A stretch of 64,000 nucleotides of DNA, taken from the NCBI GenBank assembly GCA_029846755.1, contig JARWBI010000001.1, positions 372,001 through 436,000 on the forward strand, read 5' to 3'. Shown piece after piece: positions 18,126-27,939 of the stretch; positions within the stretch are counted from its first letter, which is position 1; the number at the start of each line of letters is the position of its first letter. Position numbers and translations under genes: made by a program. The notes under the pieces were generated by a model, which saw only the letters and a list, made by a program, of their open reading frames with translations, ran no database searches and was not told the origin of the DNA. This stretch comes from Falsirhodobacter flavus (GTDB taxonomy: Bacteria; Pseudomonadota; Alphaproteobacteria; Rhodobacterales; Rhodobacteraceae).

Positions 18126-19084
18126 GCCATCACCTCGGTGGCGCGTGCGCCGCGTTCGGCGCGCAGATTGCGGGCCAGAAGGTCCATGCAGGCCATGCGG
18201 ACGGCGACGCCCATCTCGACCTGTTCCTGGATGACGCTGCGGTTGATGTCGTCGGCTATGGTGCCGTCGATCTCGACCCCGCGGTTCATAGGGCCGGGAT
18301 GCATGACGATGGCGTCTGGCTTGGCAAAGGCCAGCTTTTCGGCATCCAGACCGTAGCGGTGGAAATATTCGCGTTCCGACGGGATGAAGCCGCCGTCCAT
18401 GCGTTCCTTCTGAAGCCGCAGCATCATCACGACATCGGCGCCTTCGAGGCCCTTTTTCATGTCGTCATAAACCTCGCAGCCGAACTCCTCGACCCCCGAG
18501 GGCATGAGGGTCGGGGGCGCGATCAGGCGGACGCGGTTCTCCATCTTGCCCAGCAGGATCAGGTTCGACCGCGCCACGCGGCTGTGCTGCACGTCGCCGC
18601 AGATGGCGACGGTCAGGCGGTGGATGCGGCCCTTGGCGCGGCGGATCGTCAGCGCGTCCAGAAGCGCTTGGGTCGGATGTTCATGCCGCCCGTCGCCCGC
18701 GTTCAGAACCGCGCAGTTCACCTTTTCCGCCAGCAGGTTCACCGCGCCCGATGCGCCGTGCCGCACGACCAGCAGATCGGGATGCATCGCGTTCAGCGTC
18801 AGGGCGGTGTCGATCAGCGTCTCGCCCTTCTTGACCGACGATTGGGCGACGGACATGTTCATCACGTCCGCGCCAAGCCGTTTGCCTGCCAGTTCGAAAC
18901 TGGCCTGCGTGCGGGTCGAATTTTCGAAGAACATGTTGATCTGGGTCATGCCCGCCAGTACGTCTGACCGCTTTTCGGTGCGGCGGTTCAGCTCGACATA
19001 GCGGTCGGCAAGGTCGAGCACGGCGCGGATCTCGTCCGGGGCCAGATGCTCGATCCCCAAAAGGTGGCGTGCGCGGAAACTCAT
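18122..19084 (-). CDS. pyrB: aspartate carbamoyltransferase catalytic chain
   Basis: Forms N-carbamoyl-aspartate from carbamoyl phosphate and aspartate in pyrimidine synthesis. The 320-residue protein has the carbamoyl-phosphate motif [19 protein letters not shown] (about 51-69), the HPTQALLDA motif, and [12 protein letters not shown] near the C-terminus that contributes to the aspartate site. No regulatory chain (pyrI) is present. Instead a dihydroorotase-like PyrC' is encoded two genes downstream, as in class A-type enzymes. First gene of a five-gene leftward operon. The 100 bases to the divergent UDG gene should hold its promoter. Confidence 0.95.
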   Translation of the reverse strand: MSFRARHLLGIEHLAPDEIRAVLDLADRYVELNRRTEKRSDVLAGMTQINMFFENSTRTQASFELAGKRLGADVMNMSVAQSSVKKGETLIDTALTLNAMHPDLLVVRHGASGAVNLLAEKVNCAVLNAGDGRHEHPTQALLDALTIRRAKGRIHRLTVAICGDVQHSRVARSNLILLGKMENRVRLIAPPTLMPSGVEEFGCEVYDDMKKGLEGADVVMMLRLQKERMDGGFIPSEREYFHRYGLDAEKLAFAKPDAIVMHPGPMNRGVEIDGTIADDINRSVIQEQVEMGVAVRMACMDLLARNLRAERGARATEVMA

Positions 19085-19184
19085 GGCGGCTCCTTTCCCC
19101 GGGGCTTTGGCGGCTTATAGAAAGGTCAGGGGCATCGGGCAAGCCGCCTTGCCCCGGCGCGGGCGGGGGCATAGTTTCGGGGCC

Positions 19185-19952
19185 ATGACTCGCGCCGAAG
19201 AAATGGATTGGGAAACCGCCGCCGCCGCTTTTGCGTGGCAGTTCGACCTTGGCGCGACCGAGGCGATCTGCGACGGCCCGGTCAACAGATACGAGCTTGA
19301 GGTGGCGGTGCCGAAGGCGGCCCCGGTGGTGGCAGCCCCCGCCGTGCTGGCCGAGGTCGATCCGGTAGCCGAGGCGACCGCGCTGGCGGCCGCCGCGCGC
19401 GATCTGGATGCGCTGCGCGAGGCGATGGCGGGGTTTTCGCATTGCGAGTTGAAGCAGGGCGCGCGGAACACCGTGTTCTGCGACGGGCACCCGGGGGCGC
19501 GGGTGATGATCGTGGGTGAGGCGCCGGGGCGGGACGAGGACGCGGCGGGTCGGCCTTTCGTCGGTCGGGCGGGGCAGCTGCTGGACCGGATGTTCGCCGC
19601 CATCGGCCTGTCGCGCGAGACGCCGGATGCAGAGCATGCGATCTATATCACCAATGTCATGCCGTGGCGCCCGCCGCAGAACCGCGACCCCGATGCGCGC
19701 GAGATTGCGATGATGAAGCCTTTCCTTGCGCGGCATGTGGAGCTGGTGCAGCCGGAATTGCTGGTCGTCGTGGGAAATTGCTCGGCGGATGCGGTTCTGG
19801 GCCAGCGCGGGATCACGCGGCTTCGCGGGAAATGGGGGCAGGGCTTCGGGCTTCCGGTGATGCCGATGTGCCATCCGGCGTATCTGCTGCGCAATCCGGC
19901 GGCCAAGCGCGAAGCCTGGGCCGATCTGCTTGAGGTAAGGGCGAGGTTATGA
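19185..19952 (+). CDS. uracil-DNA glycosylase, type 4-like, lacking most Fe-S ligands
   Basis: Base-excision repair enzyme of the uracil-DNA glycosylase superfamily, 255 residues with an N-terminal extension of about 80. Motif 1 is GEAPGRDEDAAGRPFVGRAG (111-130), and the end carries PMCHPAYLLRNPAAKREAW with the catalytic-loop His. Of the four cluster cysteines of type 4 enzymes only one is clear: CxxC has become FSHC (Phe84-Cys87), the Cys before RPPxNR is Trp161, and the later one is Met177. So a [4Fe-4S] cluster is unlikely. A similar loss seems common in alphaproteobacterial relatives. ATG 19185 is chosen, though ATG 19203 is possible. It overlaps moaB by ATGA. Confidence 0.85.
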   Translation: MTRAEEMDWETAAAAFAWQFDLGATEAICDGPVNRYELEVAVPKAAPVVAAPAVLAEVDPVAEATALAAAARDLDALREAMAGFSHCELKQGARNTVFCDGHPGARVMIVGEAPGRDEDAAGRPFVGRAGQLLDRMFAAIGLSRETPDAEHAIYITNVMPWRPPQNRDPDAREIAMMKPFLARHVELVQPELLVVVGNCSADAVLGQRGITRLRGKWGQGFGLPVMPMCHPAYLLRNPAAKREAWADLLEVRARL

Positions 19953-20479
19953 GCGAGAGAGACTTCATTCCGATCCGCATTGCGGTGCTGACCGTATCCG
20001 ACACGCGGGTGGCGGCGGATGATCGTTCCGGCGACGTGCTGGTGGACCGGCTGACAGGCGCGGGGCATCTGCTGGCAGGGCGGGCAATCGTGCCGGATGA
20101 CCGCGCGGCGATTGCGGAAAGGCTGCGCGAATGGTGTGCGGACCCTGCGGTGGATGTCGTCATTTCGACCGGGGGAACGGGGCTGACGGGGCGCGACGTG
20201 ACGGTCGAGGCGCATCGGGACGTGTACGAGAAGGAGATCGAGGCCTTCGCCACGATCTTCGCGGTAGTGTCGATGGGTAAGATCGGCACATCCGCCGTGC
20301 AGAGCCGTGCGACGGGAGGCGTGGCGCAGGGAACCTATTTATTCGCGCTGCCGGGAAGTCCGGGGGCCTGCAAGGATGCGTGGGACGAGATATTGAAGTT
20401 CCAGCTGGATTACCGGCACAAGCCCTGCAACTTCGTCGAGATCATGCCGCGGCTGGAGGAACACCGGCGGCGGAAGTGA
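19949..20479 (+). CDS. moaB: molybdenum cofactor biosynthesis protein MoaB
   Basis: MoaB/Mog-type protein (molybdopterin adenylyltransferase family) acting late in molybdenum cofactor synthesis. The 176-residue product shows IRIAVLTVSDTRVAADDRSG (9-28), DVVISTGGTGLTGRDVTVEA (about 69-88) and YLFALPGSPGACKDAW (about 130-145), the standard MoCF motifs. No other moa/moe genes are in view. It is translationally coupled to the upstream glycosylase through ATGA, an association without an obvious functional link. Confidence 0.94.
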   Translation: MSERDFIPIRIAVLTVSDTRVAADDRSGDVLVDRLTGAGHLLAGRAIVPDDRAAIAERLREWCADPAVDVVISTGGTGLTGRDVTVEAHRDVYEKEIEAFATIFAVVSMGKIGTSAVQSRATGGVAQGTYLFALPGSPGACKDAWDEILKFQLDYRHKPCNFVEIMPRLEEHRRRK

Positions 20480-20492
20480 GGGGACGCCCTCG

Positions 20493-20509
20493 GGGGGCAT
20501 CGAGCCCCC
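20493..20509. terminator. possible terminator between moaB and the DsbD-like gene
   Basis: GGGGGC and GCCCCC flank a five-base loop (ATCGA) in the 63-base convergent gap. No T run follows on either strand, so the assignment is weak. Confidence 0.3.
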
Positions 20510-20542
20510 GCTCGGGCGGGCCGCAGGGGCGGCCTTCGCGCC

Positions 20543-21340
20543 CTAGCTGCCGGGGCAGCCGCGGATTTCCACCGCGCGGTCATCGCCCAGCACCGTCACC
20601 GTCAGGGCGGAGCGGTTGATCGAGAAGGGTTGGCCGCTGGGCGCGACCATTTCGACCGCGGAGATGAGGTGGCGGCCTTCGCGGCGGGTCTCGCCCTCGG
20701 ACGTCCAGATCGTGGGGTCGGCGGGTTCGAGCACCACGACTTCGTCCGTGCCCTGCGGGGGCAGGTCCAGCGTGGCGGTCACGCGCAGCCCGTCCGCGAT
20801 GGGGTCGATCCGGCAGGTGACTGCGCCGACGCCAGCCTCGGACGCGGTGGCGGGGCGGGCGCGCAGGGCGGCGTCGATCAGCGCATCGTCCGCGCCTTTG
20901 CCCGCAAGGTTCGCGCCCAGCGACACGGCGGCGGGAACGCAGATGTCGCGGCAGACGCCCAGATCGACCGAAGCGCGCAGGATGACGGGGCGGGACGGAT
21001 CGATGGGGGTGAGTTCGACCGGTAGCACCAGATCTCGCTTGTAACCGATGGTCTGCATTCCGTTGGTATGGAACACGGTCGGGCGCGGCCAGTGGAAGCG
21101 CACGGATTTCAGATTCTCGGACCCGGACCAGTCGAATTCGGGCGGAATCCCCGCCTCGCCCGGGCTTCGCCAGTAGGTTTTCCATTCGGGCGCAAGCCGC
21201 AGGTGGACGGCCGCCATGCGCGTTCCGCCGGGCGTCTGCCAACCGGGCAGCACCGCCGCCGTGACGATGTCGGCGGGCATTTCCGCCCGTGCGGCGAACG
21301 GGGCGCAAAGAAGGGATGCGAGGAGGGCGAACCTGAACAT
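20543..21340 (-). CDS. secreted DsbD-alpha-like thiol-disulfide protein
   Basis: A 265-residue protein with a signal peptide (RFALLASLLCAPFAARA). The body resembles the N-terminal periplasmic domain of DsbD (VHLRLAPEWKTYWRSPGEAG, VFHTNGMQTIGY). A Cys pair lies in VDLGVCRDICVPA (C130, C134), as in DsbD-alpha. The membrane and thioredoxin domains of full DsbD are absent, so it must get electrons from a partner, probably CcdA-like and encoded elsewhere. Possible roles are cytochrome c maturation or periplasmic thiol reduction. It is divergent from yqgE. Confidence 0.8.
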   Translation of the reverse strand: MFRFALLASLLCAPFAARAEMPADIVTAAVLPGWQTPGGTRMAAVHLRLAPEWKTYWRSPGEAGIPPEFDWSGSENLKSVRFHWPRPTVFHTNGMQTIGYKRDLVLPVELTPIDPSRPVILRASVDLGVCRDICVPAAVSLGANLAGKGADDALIDAALRARPATASEAGVGAVTCRIDPIADGLRVTATLDLPPQGTDEVVVLEPADPTIWTSEGETRREGRHLISAVEMVAPSGQPFSINRSALTVTVLGDDRAVEIRGCPGS

Positions 21341-21454
21341 GACGGCAGAGGATAAGCAGGCGGGCCGGAATGGAAAGTCACTTTCCGGCGACGGGGCGTG
21401 ACCTGTTGCACGCCTGCCCTTGAGCGCGGGCGTGGGGCGCTACATATCTTCGTC

Positions 21455-22024
21455 ATGGAACAGCAGTTGAACCTGAGCGGAGCCGTCCTGATCGCCATGC
21501 CCGGCATGGGGGACGAGCGTTTCGCACATTCCGTCATCCTGATCTGCGCGCATTCCCCCGAAGGGGCGATGGGGCTGGTGGTGAACAAGCCCGCGCGCGA
21601 TCTGGATTTCCACGGGCTTCTGGAACAGCTGGAGATACCCGAGACGTCCGAGGGCCGCGATATCCGCGTGCTGCTGGGCGGCCCGGTGGAACGGGGGCGC
21701 GGTTTCGTGCTGCATTCGCCCGATTACGAATCCGAAGGCGCGACGATGGAGATCGAGGGCGGCTTCGGCATGACCGCGACGACCGATATCCTGAAGGCGC
21801 TGGCCGAAGGGAAGGGGCCTGCCCGCGCGATCCTGGCCCTGGGCTATTCCGGTTGGGGGCCGGGGCAACTGGAGCAGGAGATCGCGCGGAACGACTGGCT
21901 GACGCTGGACAAGGCCTCGGCCGACCTGATCTTTTCCGAGGAGGATGGCGCGAAATGGGCGCGCCATCTGCGCCATATGGGGATTGATCCGATGTCGCTG
22001 TCCTCGACCGCCGGGCGGGCCTAG
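21455..22024 (+). CDS. YqgE/AlgH family protein
   Basis: A 189-residue UPF0301 protein. [20 protein letters not shown] (14-33), [11 protein letters not shown] (about 36-46) and [17 protein letters not shown] are the family motifs. AlgH was named for an effect on alginate regulation in Pseudomonas, but the biochemical role is not settled. ATG 21455 gives the usual family N-terminus; the in-frame extension to 21398 has no similarity. Its stop shares CTAG with the convergent adenine deaminase gene. Confidence 0.9.
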   Translation: MEQQLNLSGAVLIAMPGMGDERFAHSVILICAHSPEGAMGLVVNKPARDLDFHGLLEQLEIPETSEGRDIRVLLGGPVERGRGFVLHSPDYESEGATMEIEGGFGMTATTDILKALAEGKGPARAILALGYSGWGPGQLEQEIARNDWLTLDKASADLIFSEEDGAKWARHLRHMGIDPMSLSSTAGRA

Positions 22025-23712
22025 GGCAGAACCTCGAAACGGTCCACATCGACCATGCCGTGATCGGTGATCTTCAGATGCGGGATCACCGGCAGGGCAA
22101 GGAAGGCGAGTTGAAGGAACGGCTCTTCCAGCGTGACGCCCAGCGATTTCGCGGCGGCGCGCAGGTCGATCAGCGTGTCGCGGACGGTTTCGAAGGGATC
22201 AAGGCTCATGAGCCCCGCGACGGGCAGGGGGAGTTCGGCAAGGACGCGCCCGCCCTCGACGACGACGAAACCGCCCTCGATTTCGGACAGCCGGTTCGCC
22301 GCCAGCGCCATGTCGTGGTAATCCGCGCCCACCACCGCGATGTTGTGGTGGTCGTGGCAGACCGTGGAGGCGATGGCGCCGCGTTTCAGCCCGAAGCCCT
22401 GCACGAAGCCTGTGGCGCGGTTGCCGTTCCTGCCATGCCGTTCGATCACCGCGATGCGGATCAGGTCGCGGTCAAGGTCGGGGCGCTTGTCGCCATCGGT
22501 GGGTTCGATGTCGAAGGTCAGGTGCTGCGTGATGATCTTGCCGGGCAGGATGCCGATGACGGGCGTGTCCACGCGGTTGCCGCCTGCGCGGAAATGGTGC
22601 GGTTCGACCTTCGGCGCCTTGACCGAGTTGCGCGCGACGGGCGGGACGACCCTGCGGGCGGCGAAGGCCTCGGCCCCGGCGATCTTGCCGCCCGACAGCA
22701 CCAGCGAGGCGTTGCACCCTTCCAGCGTTTCGATCACCGCGATGTCGGCGCGTTTGCCCGGCGCGATCAGCCCGCGATCCTTCAGCCCGAACGCCTCGGC
22801 CGCCGAAAGGCTGGCGGCGCGATAGACGGCCAGCGGGTCGCGGCCCAGCGCGATCAGCGTGCGGATCATATAGTCGAGATGCCCGTGTTCGTCGATGTCC
22901 AGCGGGTTCCGGTCGTCAGTGCACAGGCACAGATAGGGCGAATGGCGTTCCGTCAGCAGCGGGGCCAGCGCGTGCATGTCCTTGGACACCGACCCTTCGC
23001 GGATCAGAACGCGCATTCCCTTGCGCAGCTTCTCCAGCGCTTCCTCCGTCGTTGTCGCCTCGTGTTCGGTGCGGATGCCGGCGGCGATGTAACCGTTCAG
23101 ATCGCGGCCCCGCAGCAGGGGGGCGTGGCCGTCGATGTGGCGGCCCTGGAACGCCTCCAGCTTTGCCATGCAGTTCGGCACCTTGTTCAGCACGCCGGGG
23201 AAATTCATGAACTCGGCCAGACCGATGACGCGCGGGTGCTCCATCAGCGGGATCAGGTCGGCGGCCAGCAATTCCGCCCCCGCCGTTTCCATATGCGTGG
23301 ACGGAACGCAGGATGACAGGTTCACGCGGATGTCCATGACCGTGTGCTGCGAAGCGTCGAGGAAATAGCGGATGCCGGTCAGGCCGCAGACATTTGCAAT
23401 CTCGTGCGGATCGCAGATGGCGGTGGTCACGCCGCGCGGCGCGACGCAGCGGTCGAATTCATAGGGCGTGACCAGCGAGCTTTCGATGTGCAGATGCGTG
23501 TCGATGAAGCCCGGCACGAGGATCTTGCCGGCGCAGTCGATTTCCTGCACCCCGTCATAGCTGTCGAAGACGCCGACAATGGTATCGCCGCAGATCGCGA
23601 CGTCGGTTTCGACCAGATCGCCTGTGATCAGATCGAAGACGCGCCCGCCCTTCAGCACGATATCCGCGCGGATCACACCGCGTCCTTGGTCGATCCTGCT
23701 GCCGAGGGTCAT
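22021..23712 (-). CDS. ade: adenine deaminase
   Basis: Hydrolyses adenine to hypoxanthine and ammonia in purine salvage. The 563-residue product is the usual length for the ADE family. Metal-binding motifs seen: [14 protein letters not shown] (HLH), the cis-Glu/His region AEFMNF and DGHAP, then [10 protein letters not shown]. The C-terminal half has [13 protein letters not shown] and the closing [21 protein letters not shown] 23712 has AGGAAAGGAC upstream. It is divergent from the DMT transporter, with 71 bases between starts. Confidence 0.94.
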   Translation of the reverse strand: MTLGSRIDQGRGVIRADIVLKGGRVFDLITGDLVETDVAICGDTIVGVFDSYDGVQEIDCAGKILVPGFIDTHLHIESSLVTPYEFDRCVAPRGVTTAICDPHEIANVCGLTGIRYFLDASQHTVMDIRVNLSSCVPSTHMETAGAELLAADLIPLMEHPRVIGLAEFMNFPGVLNKVPNCMAKLEAFQGRHIDGHAPLLRGRDLNGYIAAGIRTEHEATTTEEALEKLRKGMRVLIREGSVSKDMHALAPLLTERHSPYLCLCTDDRNPLDIDEHGHLDYMIRTLIALGRDPLAVYRAASLSAAEAFGLKDRGLIAPGKRADIAVIETLEGCNASLVLSGGKIAGAEAFAARRVVPPVARNSVKAPKVEPHHFRAGGNRVDTPVIGILPGKIITQHLTFDIEPTDGDKRPDLDRDLIRIAVIERHGRNGNRATGFVQGFGLKRGAIASTVCHDHHNIAVVGADYHDMALAANRLSEIEGGFVVVEGGRVLAELPLPVAGLMSLDPFETVRDTLIDLRAAAKSLGVTLEEPFLQLAFLALPVIPHLKITDHGMVDVDRFEVLP

Positions 23713-23783
23713 GTCTTCGTCCTTTCCTGTTGCGCCTTTCGCGCGAGAGTGGTCCTGTTTGCCCAAGAAGCCAAGGAAAGCCA

Positions 23784-24728
23784 ATGCCTCCGCTGCCCCC
23801 CGCCGCCTCGCGCCCGATGGTCGGGATCGCCCTGAAACTCGGATCGGTGCTTGTGTTCATCGTCATGTCCGCGCTGGTGAAGGCGGTGTCGGACACGGTG
23901 CCGCCGGGGCAGACGGTGTTCTTCCGGTCGTTCTTTGCCATCCCGGTGATTCTCGTCTGGCTGGCATGGCGTCGCGAGTTGAGGACCGGGCTGAAGGCCG
24001 AAAGCCCCATCGGCCATGTCTGGCGCGGCGTTGCGGGCACGATGGCGATGGGGCTGGGATTTGCCGCGCTGGCCTATCTGCCGCTGCCGGAGGTGACGGC
24101 GCTGAACTATGCCGGGCCGCTTCTGACCGTGGTTTTCGCCGCGATGTTCCTGGGCGAGGAGGTGCGGGCCTTCCGCCTCAGCGCCGTGGCATTGGGGTTC
24201 GTTGGCGTTCTGATCGTGCTGTGGCCCCGGCTGTCGCTGACCGAAGGCGCGATGGAGGAAGCGGCGCTGCTGGGCGCGACGCTGGCGCTTTCGGGGGCAG
24301 TCTTTACCGGGTTGGCGCAGGTCTTCGTGCGCAAGATGGCGCTGGTGGAGCGGACGGCGGCCATCGTGTTCTACTTCTCGCTGACCTCGACCGCCGCGTC
24401 GCTGATTACGATTCCCTTCGGCTGGGTCTGGCCGACGCCGTGGCAGACCATGGTGCTGGTGATCGTCGGCCTGCTGGGCGGCGTGGGACAGATACTGCTG
24501 ACCTCCAGCTACCGCGAGGCAGATGCCTCGGTCGTGGCGCCGTTCGACTATGCATCGATGCTGTTCGCGCTGCTGATCGGCTATTTCGTCTTCTCCGAAG
24601 TGCCGAGCGGGACGATGCTCCTTGGCGCGGCGGTCGTGGTATTTGCAGGCTGCCTCATCATCTGGCGCGAACATCGGCTGGGTCTGGAGCGGTCGCGCCA
24701 GCGCAAGGCGATGTCGCCGCAGGGGTGA
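23784..24728 (+). CDS. DMT (EamA) family transporter
   Basis: A 314-residue inner-membrane protein with about ten transmembrane helices in two EamA repeats. The first repeat contains [20 protein letters not shown] and [20 protein letters not shown]; the second contains [20 protein letters not shown]. These match drug/metabolite exporters of the RhaT/EamA group. ATG 23784 follows AAGGAAAG at good spacing. Substrate unknown. An intrinsic terminator follows directly. Confidence 0.88.
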   Translation: MPPLPPAASRPMVGIALKLGSVLVFIVMSALVKAVSDTVPPGQTVFFRSFFAIPVILVWLAWRRELRTGLKAESPIGHVWRGVAGTMAMGLGFAALAYLPLPEVTALNYAGPLLTVVFAAMFLGEEVRAFRLSAVALGFVGVLIVLWPRLSLTEGAMEEAALLGATLALSGAVFTGLAQVFVRKMALVERTAAIVFYFSLTSTAASLITIPFGWVWPTPWQTMVLVIVGLLGGVGQILLTSSYREADASVVAPFDYASMLFALLIGYFVFSEVPSGTMLLGAAVVVFAGCLIIWREHRLGLERSRQRKAMSPQG

Positions 24729-24743
24729 CAGGCGGCAAACGCG

Positions 24744-24769
24744 AAAGGCGACCCCGAGGGATCGCCTTT
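24744..24769 (+). terminator. intrinsic terminator after the DMT gene
   Basis: AAAGGCGA (24744-24751) pairs with TCGCCTTT (24762-24769) over a ten-base loop, and the T run continues to 24770. It lies 15 bases after the stop. Confidence 0.75.
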
Positions 24770-24798
24770 TCGTGTGTTGTCAAGATCTTATGCGATCT

Positions 24799-24873
24799 TG
24801 GCTCCGGCGGTAGGGATCGAACCTACGACCAATTGATTAACAGTCAACTGCTCTACCGCTGAGCTACGCCGGA
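24799..24873 (-). tRNA. tRNA-Asn (anticodon GTT)
   Basis: A 75-base cloverleaf read on the minus strand. The acceptor stem TCCGGCG pairs with CGCCGGA; discriminator G and an encoded CCA end at 24799. The anticodon arm TTGACTGTTAATCAA gives GTT, and the T arm contains GGTTCGATCC. It lies downstream of the metallo-hydrolase gene. Confidence 0.96.
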
Positions 24874-24932
24874 ACACAGGGGCTTATTAGCCATGCGCGT
24901 CGGGGGTGTCCAGAGGGGTTGTCGCGATTTTT

Positions 24933-25790
24933 TCATCCGGATGAAGAAAGTTCGTCACGGACGGTTTCGTAGCACGCAGATGCCTCGTCCAGGGACACGC
25001 GGCCGGTGCGGAGGAGGTGGACGAGGTGGGCCTCGACGTTGCGGGTGGCGGCGCCGTGCAGGTTGCGGGGGGTGGTTGCGTAAAGCTGCGAGACGAGTGC
25101 TTCCAGCGTCATCGGGCGGCGGTGGAGGGCTTTGACGATCGAGTCTTCGCGCGCGATGCGATGGCGGATGAGATAGGCGAGCCGTTCGGCGGGATCCTCC
25201 ATCGGATCGCCATGGGCGGAATGCAGGCGGCGCCAGTCGCGCGCGGCCAGCTTTTCCAGCGAGGCGATGTAGTCGGCCACATCGCCGCGCGGGGGGATGA
25301 TGACGGAGCTTGACCACCCCATGACGTGATCGGCGGTCAGGCAGACGTCGCGGAAGCCGAAGCAGACGTGGTCGTCGGTATGGCCGGGGGTGTGGATCGT
25401 CTCCAGCTGCCAGTCAGGGCCTTGCAGGATCTGCCCGTCCGACAGCGCGATGTCGGGGCGGAACGGCGCGTCCGGCGCCTGCCAGCCAATGATCGGCGCG
25501 CCCGTGGTCTCCTTTGCCCGCTCGGCAAGGCCGAGATGGTCCTTGTGCGCATGGCTTACGATGATCTGCACGATCCGCTCACCCGGGCCGAGCGCCGCCA
25601 GAATCGCGGCCAGATGGTCTTCCATGTCGGGGCCGGGATCGAGCAGCGCGACCTCGCCCGTGCCGACAAGGTAGGTGTTGGTGCCCCACAGGGTCATCGG
25701 GCCGGGATTGGGCGCGAGAATGCGGCGAAGTCCGGGTTCGACCTTGATGGCCACGCCCGGTGCGAAGGAGGGGGGAGGGAGCGTCTTCAT
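24933..25790 (-). CDS. MBL-fold metallo-hydrolase (LACTB2-like)
   Basis: A 285-residue metallo-beta-lactamase-fold hydrolase. HAHKDH (80-85) is the HxHxDH zinc motif, GHTDDHVCF carries the next His and TADHVMGW the bridging Asp. The C-terminal extension after HGDPMEDPAERLAYLIRHR resembles the winged-helix tail of LACTB2/ribonuclease-Z-like or thioesterase-like proteins. ATG 25790 is 78 bases from the divergent kinase gene. The substrate could be an RNA end or a thioester; the sequence does not decide. Confidence 0.85.
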   Translation of the reverse strand: MKTLPPPSFAPGVAIKVEPGLRRILAPNPGPMTLWGTNTYLVGTGEVALLDPGPDMEDHLAAILAALGPGERIVQIIVSHAHKDHLGLAERAKETTGAPIIGWQAPDAPFRPDIALSDGQILQGPDWQLETIHTPGHTDDHVCFGFRDVCLTADHVMGWSSSVIIPPRGDVADYIASLEKLAARDWRRLHSAHGDPMEDPAERLAYLIRHRIAREDSIVKALHRRPMTLEALVSQLYATTPRNLHGAATRNVEAHLVHLLRTGRVSLDEASACYETVRDELSSSG

Positions 25791-25868
25791 GCCTGCGACT
25801 ATTGCGCCAGGGCAAGCCCGTGTCGATGGGGGTTTTTACAGGGGCGGCGGGCGGCTAAGGTCGATCGC

Positions 25869-27182
25869 ATGGCACATTCCCGCACCGTCCTTCCCCGAAG
25901 CCTCTATGGCCGCGCCGCGCTGATCCTGATCGTTCCGATCCTGACGATTCAGCTGGTCTTCGCGCTTCAGTTCATCCAGCGCCATTACGAAGGCGTGACG
26001 CGCCAGATGGCCGGCGGGGTGGAGATCGAACTGAGTTACCTGCTGGACGAGATCGCCCGCGCGCCTGACGCAACGGCCGCAAGCGACCGGGCCATCGAGA
26101 TCGGGCAGGGGCTGGATCTGGACATCGTCTTTCCTGCCGCCATGCCGGTGACGGGCGATCACCGCGATTTCTGGGACCTGTCGGGCCGCGCACTGATTTC
26201 CGCGCTGCGCGAGGGGCTGCCAGAGATCGAGGGCATCGACCTTCAGACCGACCGGCGGGCGGTCATCATCGGGCTTCGGACGGCGCAGGGGCCGATGGAG
26301 GTGGATGTGGACCGGCGGCGCATGTCTGCCTCGAACCCGCACCAGCTTCTGGTGCTGATGATCGTGACCTCGCTGCTGATGACCGTCATCGCCTATCTGT
26401 TCCTGTCGAATCAGCTTCGCCCCATCGCCAAGCTGGCAGAGGCGGCGGACGCCTTCGGAAAGGGGCGGCATGTCAGCTACCGGCCGCGCGGCGCGGTGGA
26501 GGTGCGGGCCGCAGGCGCGGCCTTTCTGGAGATGCGCAACCGGATCGAACGCCAGATCGAACAGCGCACGCTGATGCTGTCGGGGGTCAGCCACGATCTG
26601 CGCACGCCGCTGACGCGGATGAAGCTGGAACTGGCGATGATGGACGAGGATGACGCGCGCGATCTTCTGCGCGACGTGCAGGACATGGAGCGACTGGTGG
26701 ACGAATTCCTGTCCTTTTCCCGCGGCGATGCGATGGAGGCGGTGGAGCCGGTGGACCCGGTGGCCATCGTCCGCCGCGCGGTCGAAAACGCGCAGCGCAT
26801 GGGGCAGGACGTGACGCTGGGGGAATTGGCCGATCCGGGCGAGGTGCCGCTGCGCCCGCAGGCCGTGGCGCGGGCGCTGGATAACCTGATCGGCAACGCC
26901 GTCCGCTATGGCAAGCGGGCCGAGGTGAGCCTTGCGCTGACCGACCGCAACATCCGCTTCACGGTCGAGGATGACGGCCCCGGCATCCCCAAGGAACGGC
27001 GCGAGGAGGCGATGCGCCCCTTCACGCGGCTGGAATCGGAGCGCAATCCGAACAAGGGCGGGGGCGTCGGCCTGGGCCTTTCCATCGCCGCCGACATCGC
27101 CCGCAGCCACGGCGGACAGCTGCGTCTGGGCGAAAGCGAGACGCTTGGCGGGCTGAAGGCAGAGATCGTCTTGGCCCGGTGA
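25869..27182 (+). CDS. EnvZ-like sensor histidine kinase
   Basis: A 437-residue membrane kinase. TM1 (about 15-35) and TM2 (LLVLMIVTSLLMTVIAYLFL, 160-179) flank a periplasmic domain of about 125 residues. A HAMP linker follows, then HisKA with SGVSHDLRTPLTRMK (phospho-acceptor His242). The ATPase domain has N box DNLIGNAVRYG, G1 DDGPGIPKERR and G2 GGGVGLGLSIA. The layout matches EnvZ/osmosensor-type kinases. No response regulator is adjacent, so it is an orphan in this window. It ends about 80 bases before clpP on the same strand. Confidence 0.9.
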   Translation: MAHSRTVLPRSLYGRAALILIVPILTIQLVFALQFIQRHYEGVTRQMAGGVEIELSYLLDEIARAPDATAASDRAIEIGQGLDLDIVFPAAMPVTGDHRDFWDLSGRALISALREGLPEIEGIDLQTDRRAVIIGLRTAQGPMEVDVDRRRMSASNPHQLLVLMIVTSLLMTVIAYLFLSNQLRPIAKLAEAADAFGKGRHVSYRPRGAVEVRAAGAAFLEMRNRIERQIEQRTLMLSGVSHDLRTPLTRMKLELAMMDEDDARDLLRDVQDMERLVDEFLSFSRGDAMEAVEPVDPVAIVRRAVENAQRMGQDVTLGELADPGEVPLRPQAVARALDNLIGNAVRYGKRAEVSLALTDRNIRFTVEDDGPGIPKERREEAMRPFTRLESERNPNKGGGVGLGLSIAADIARSHGGQLRLGESETLGGLKAEIVLAR

Positions 27183-27264
27183 CCTTGCGGCTGGCGGAAC
27201 GCATGACTAAGACTCTGGCAATCCCTCGTCGTTACGAAGTTCGCACAGCAACAGGCAGGCGCAG

Positions 27265-27897
27265 ATGAAAGACCCGATCGATACCTACATGAACACACTG
27301 GTCCCGATGGTGGTCGAGCAGACCAGCCGGGGCGAACGCGCCTATGACATCTTCTCGCGCATGCTGAAGGAGCGGATCATCTTCCTGTCCGGCCCGGTGC
27401 ATGACGGCATGTCGTCGCTGATCTGCGCGCAGCTGCTGTTCCTCGAGGCGGAGAATCCGTCCAAGGAGATCAGCATGTATATCAACAGCCCCGGCGGCGT
27501 CGTGACCTCGGGCCTGTCGATCTATGACACGATGCAATACATCAAGCCGAAGGTCTCCACGCTGGTGATCGGGCAGGCGGCGTCCATGGGCTCGCTGCTG
27601 CTGACGGCGGGCGAGAAGGGCATGCGCTTCTCGCTTCCGAACAGCCGCGTCATGGTCCATCAGCCCTCGGGCGGGTATCAGGGGCAGGCGACGGACATCA
27701 TGATCCACGCGCGCGAGACGGAAAAGCTGAAGCGCCGCCTGAACGAAATCTATGTCCGCCACACCGGCAACGACTACGAGACGGTTGAAGCCGCGCTGGA
27801 ACGTGACAATTTCATGTCGGCAGAAGATGCCAAAGCCTGGGGCCTGATCGACGAGATCGTCGAAAGCCGCGGCAAGGCGGACGATACGGCGAAGTGA
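27265..27897 (+). CDS. clpP: ATP-dependent Clp protease proteolytic subunit ClpP
   Basis: Serine peptidase that forms the proteolytic chamber for ClpX/ClpA. The 210-residue product carries the triad Ser107 ([11 protein letters not shown]), His132 (VMVHQPSGG) and Asp181 ([11 protein letters not shown]), and the N-terminal [21 protein letters not shown] long perfect terminator follows at once, so clpX is probably transcribed mainly from its own promoter. Confidence 0.97.
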   Translation: MKDPIDTYMNTLVPMVVEQTSRGERAYDIFSRMLKERIIFLSGPVHDGMSSLICAQLLFLEAENPSKEISMYINSPGGVVTSGLSIYDTMQYIKPKVSTLVIGQAASMGSLLLTAGEKGMRFSLPNSRVMVHQPSGGYQGQATDIMIHARETEKLKRRLNEIYVRHTGNDYETVEAALERDNFMSAEDAKAWGLIDEIVESRGKADDTAK

Positions 27898-27902
27898 CAG
27901 GC

Positions 27903-27935
27903 CGCCCCGGCGGCCCAAAGCCGCCGGGGCGTTTT
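27903..27935 (+). terminator. strong intrinsic terminator between clpP and clpX
   Basis: CGCCCCGGCGGC (27903-27914) pairs perfectly with GCCGCCGGGGCG (27920-27931) around CCAAA and is followed by TTTT. It starts 6 bases after the clpP stop. Confidence 0.9.
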
Positions 27936-27939
27936 GCGA

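Noticed and set aside
16875-18356. Plus-strand open frame opposite rmuC and the end of pyrB
   Set aside because: Gly/Arg/Gln-rich antisense shadow of two recognised genes.
27183-27264. Heat-shock (RpoH) promoter before clpP
   Set aside because: A CTTG element is present but no matching -10 box at the right distance.
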